This document shows positions 63,599 through 64,000 of a stretch of DNA of 64,000 nt, one piece after another. This stretch comes from Oceaniglobus trochenteri (GTDB lineage Bacteria; Pseudomonadota; Alphaproteobacteria; Rhodobacterales; Rhodobacteraceae): positions 62,001 through 126,000 of the forward strand of contig NZ_JACNMM010000008.1 of assembly GCF_020529025.1 (NCBI RefSeq), written 5' to 3'. The notes beneath the pieces were generated by a model that worked only from the letters and a program-made list of their open reading frames with translations, was not told the DNA's origin and did no database searches. Numbering within the stretch: the first letter of the stretch is position 1; every line of letters begins with the position of its first letter. Made by a program: the position numbers and the translations under genes.

Positions 63599-64000
63599 CT
63601 AGTTCACCACGTTGGCGTCAAGCGCCCTGAGCGAGCGCACCGCAGCCTCGAAATGCTGGGGGTGGGTGTCGATCGCCTGTTGCAGCAGGCCCTTGCCGAT
63701 CGCGACATCGCCCTGCTTGATCGCGGTCAGGGCCATGGTGTGCATCAGCTGGGCCTGTTCCACCTGCGTCATGGGAACGACGGGCAGGTCGTACTTGCGC
63801 TGGGCGCCGCGGGCCAGAACCAGGTTGTTCTTGGCGGTGAACAGATCTTCGTCATAGGTGATGGCCTGGGTGAACAGACGCTCGGCCTCGCCGTAATCGC
63901 CGCGGCTCAGCTTGGAATAGCCCCAGTTGTTCATCACGCTTGATGGCGTGGTGGTCAGCCCCACGGCGGTTTCATAGAAACTGTCGGCCTTGCTCCATTC
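63599..64000 (-). CDS. TPR protein (TadD-like), 5' end outside the window
   Basis: 133 residues visible, open to the window edge with no start codon needed at 63964. Two or three TPR units: NNWGYSKLSRGDYGEAERLF, TYDEDLFTAKNNLVLAR and KGLLQQAIDTHPQHFEAAVR. The phrase NNWGYS followed by NNLVLA is usual in TadD-type lipoproteins that help assemble the Tad pilus. The lipobox would be in the missing part. Placed directly upstream of the prepilin peptidase. Confidence 0.8.
   Translation of the reverse strand, partial: EWSKADSFYETAVGLTTTPSSVMNNWGYSKLSRGDYGEAERLFTQAITYDEDLFTAKNNLVLARGAQRKYDLPVVPMTQVEQAQLMHTMALTAIKQGDVAIGKGLLQQAIDTHPQHFEAAVRSLRALDANVVN

Overview
The window is high-GC, densely coded DNA with overlapping ATGA junctions. 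It carries genes typical of Rhodobacterales (Rhodobacteraceae, Roseobacter-type Alphaproteobacteria): a DUF1127 protein, a Hint_2 protein, a tad/flp pilus locus, gatC-gatA, tolQRAB-pal-cpoB-tilS-ftsH and an alphaproteobacterial type A RNase P RNA. Identification rests on gene content and protein motifs read by eye; no database search was possible. I see no phage, IS element, CRISPR array, tRNA or rRNA.

1-12625: a nine-gene, same-strand exopolysaccharide operon related to the Pseudomonas alginate operon (algD, alg8, alg44, algA, algG-like, an unknown periplasmic protein, algX-like, a 916-residue Sel1/AlgK-like protein, algL-like). The sugar-nucleotide enzymes and the polymerase keep their motifs. 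The c-di-GMP receptor, the isomerase half of AlgA, the epimerase, the acetyltransferase and the lyase all appear to have lost key residues. This is the most interesting part of the window. The 5' end of algD, and any genes upstream of it, lie outside.

12622-19830: an RND efflux pump with its adaptor and MarR-type regulator; an EamA exporter divergent from a second MarR gene with two near-identical palindromic operators between them; and a metallo-hydrolase. 19984-29420: gatCA, an Excalibur-like lipoprotein, an amidase that seems to start at CTG, rnpB, a GFA protein, a solo ParB-like domain, rpmG, a GNAT enzyme, a Bax-inhibitor-1 membrane protein, DUF1127/LysR, a quinone reductase and an XRE regulator.

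29499-41777: hisN, two purine-type deaminases (8-oxoguanine-like and guanine), yebC, an SLC13/RCK permease, ymdB, bfr-bfd, 5-formyl-THF cyclo-ligase-mgtE, a LysE exporter and a YbgC thioesterase. Four copies of a 34-35 bp intergenic repeat lie in this region and just before it. 41898-50620: the Tol-Pal envelope operon followed by tilS and ftsH.

50650-64000: a Hint-domain protein, a MOSC protein, a 24-residue membrane peptide gene with its own ribosome site and terminator, the one-carbon pair fhs-folD, the ligase-associated repair pair lhr-pdeM, a THUMP methyltransferase, and the edge of a tad/flp pilus locus (AAA ATPase, prepilin peptidase, TPR protein) interrupted by an opposite-strand GT-C-like membrane protein.
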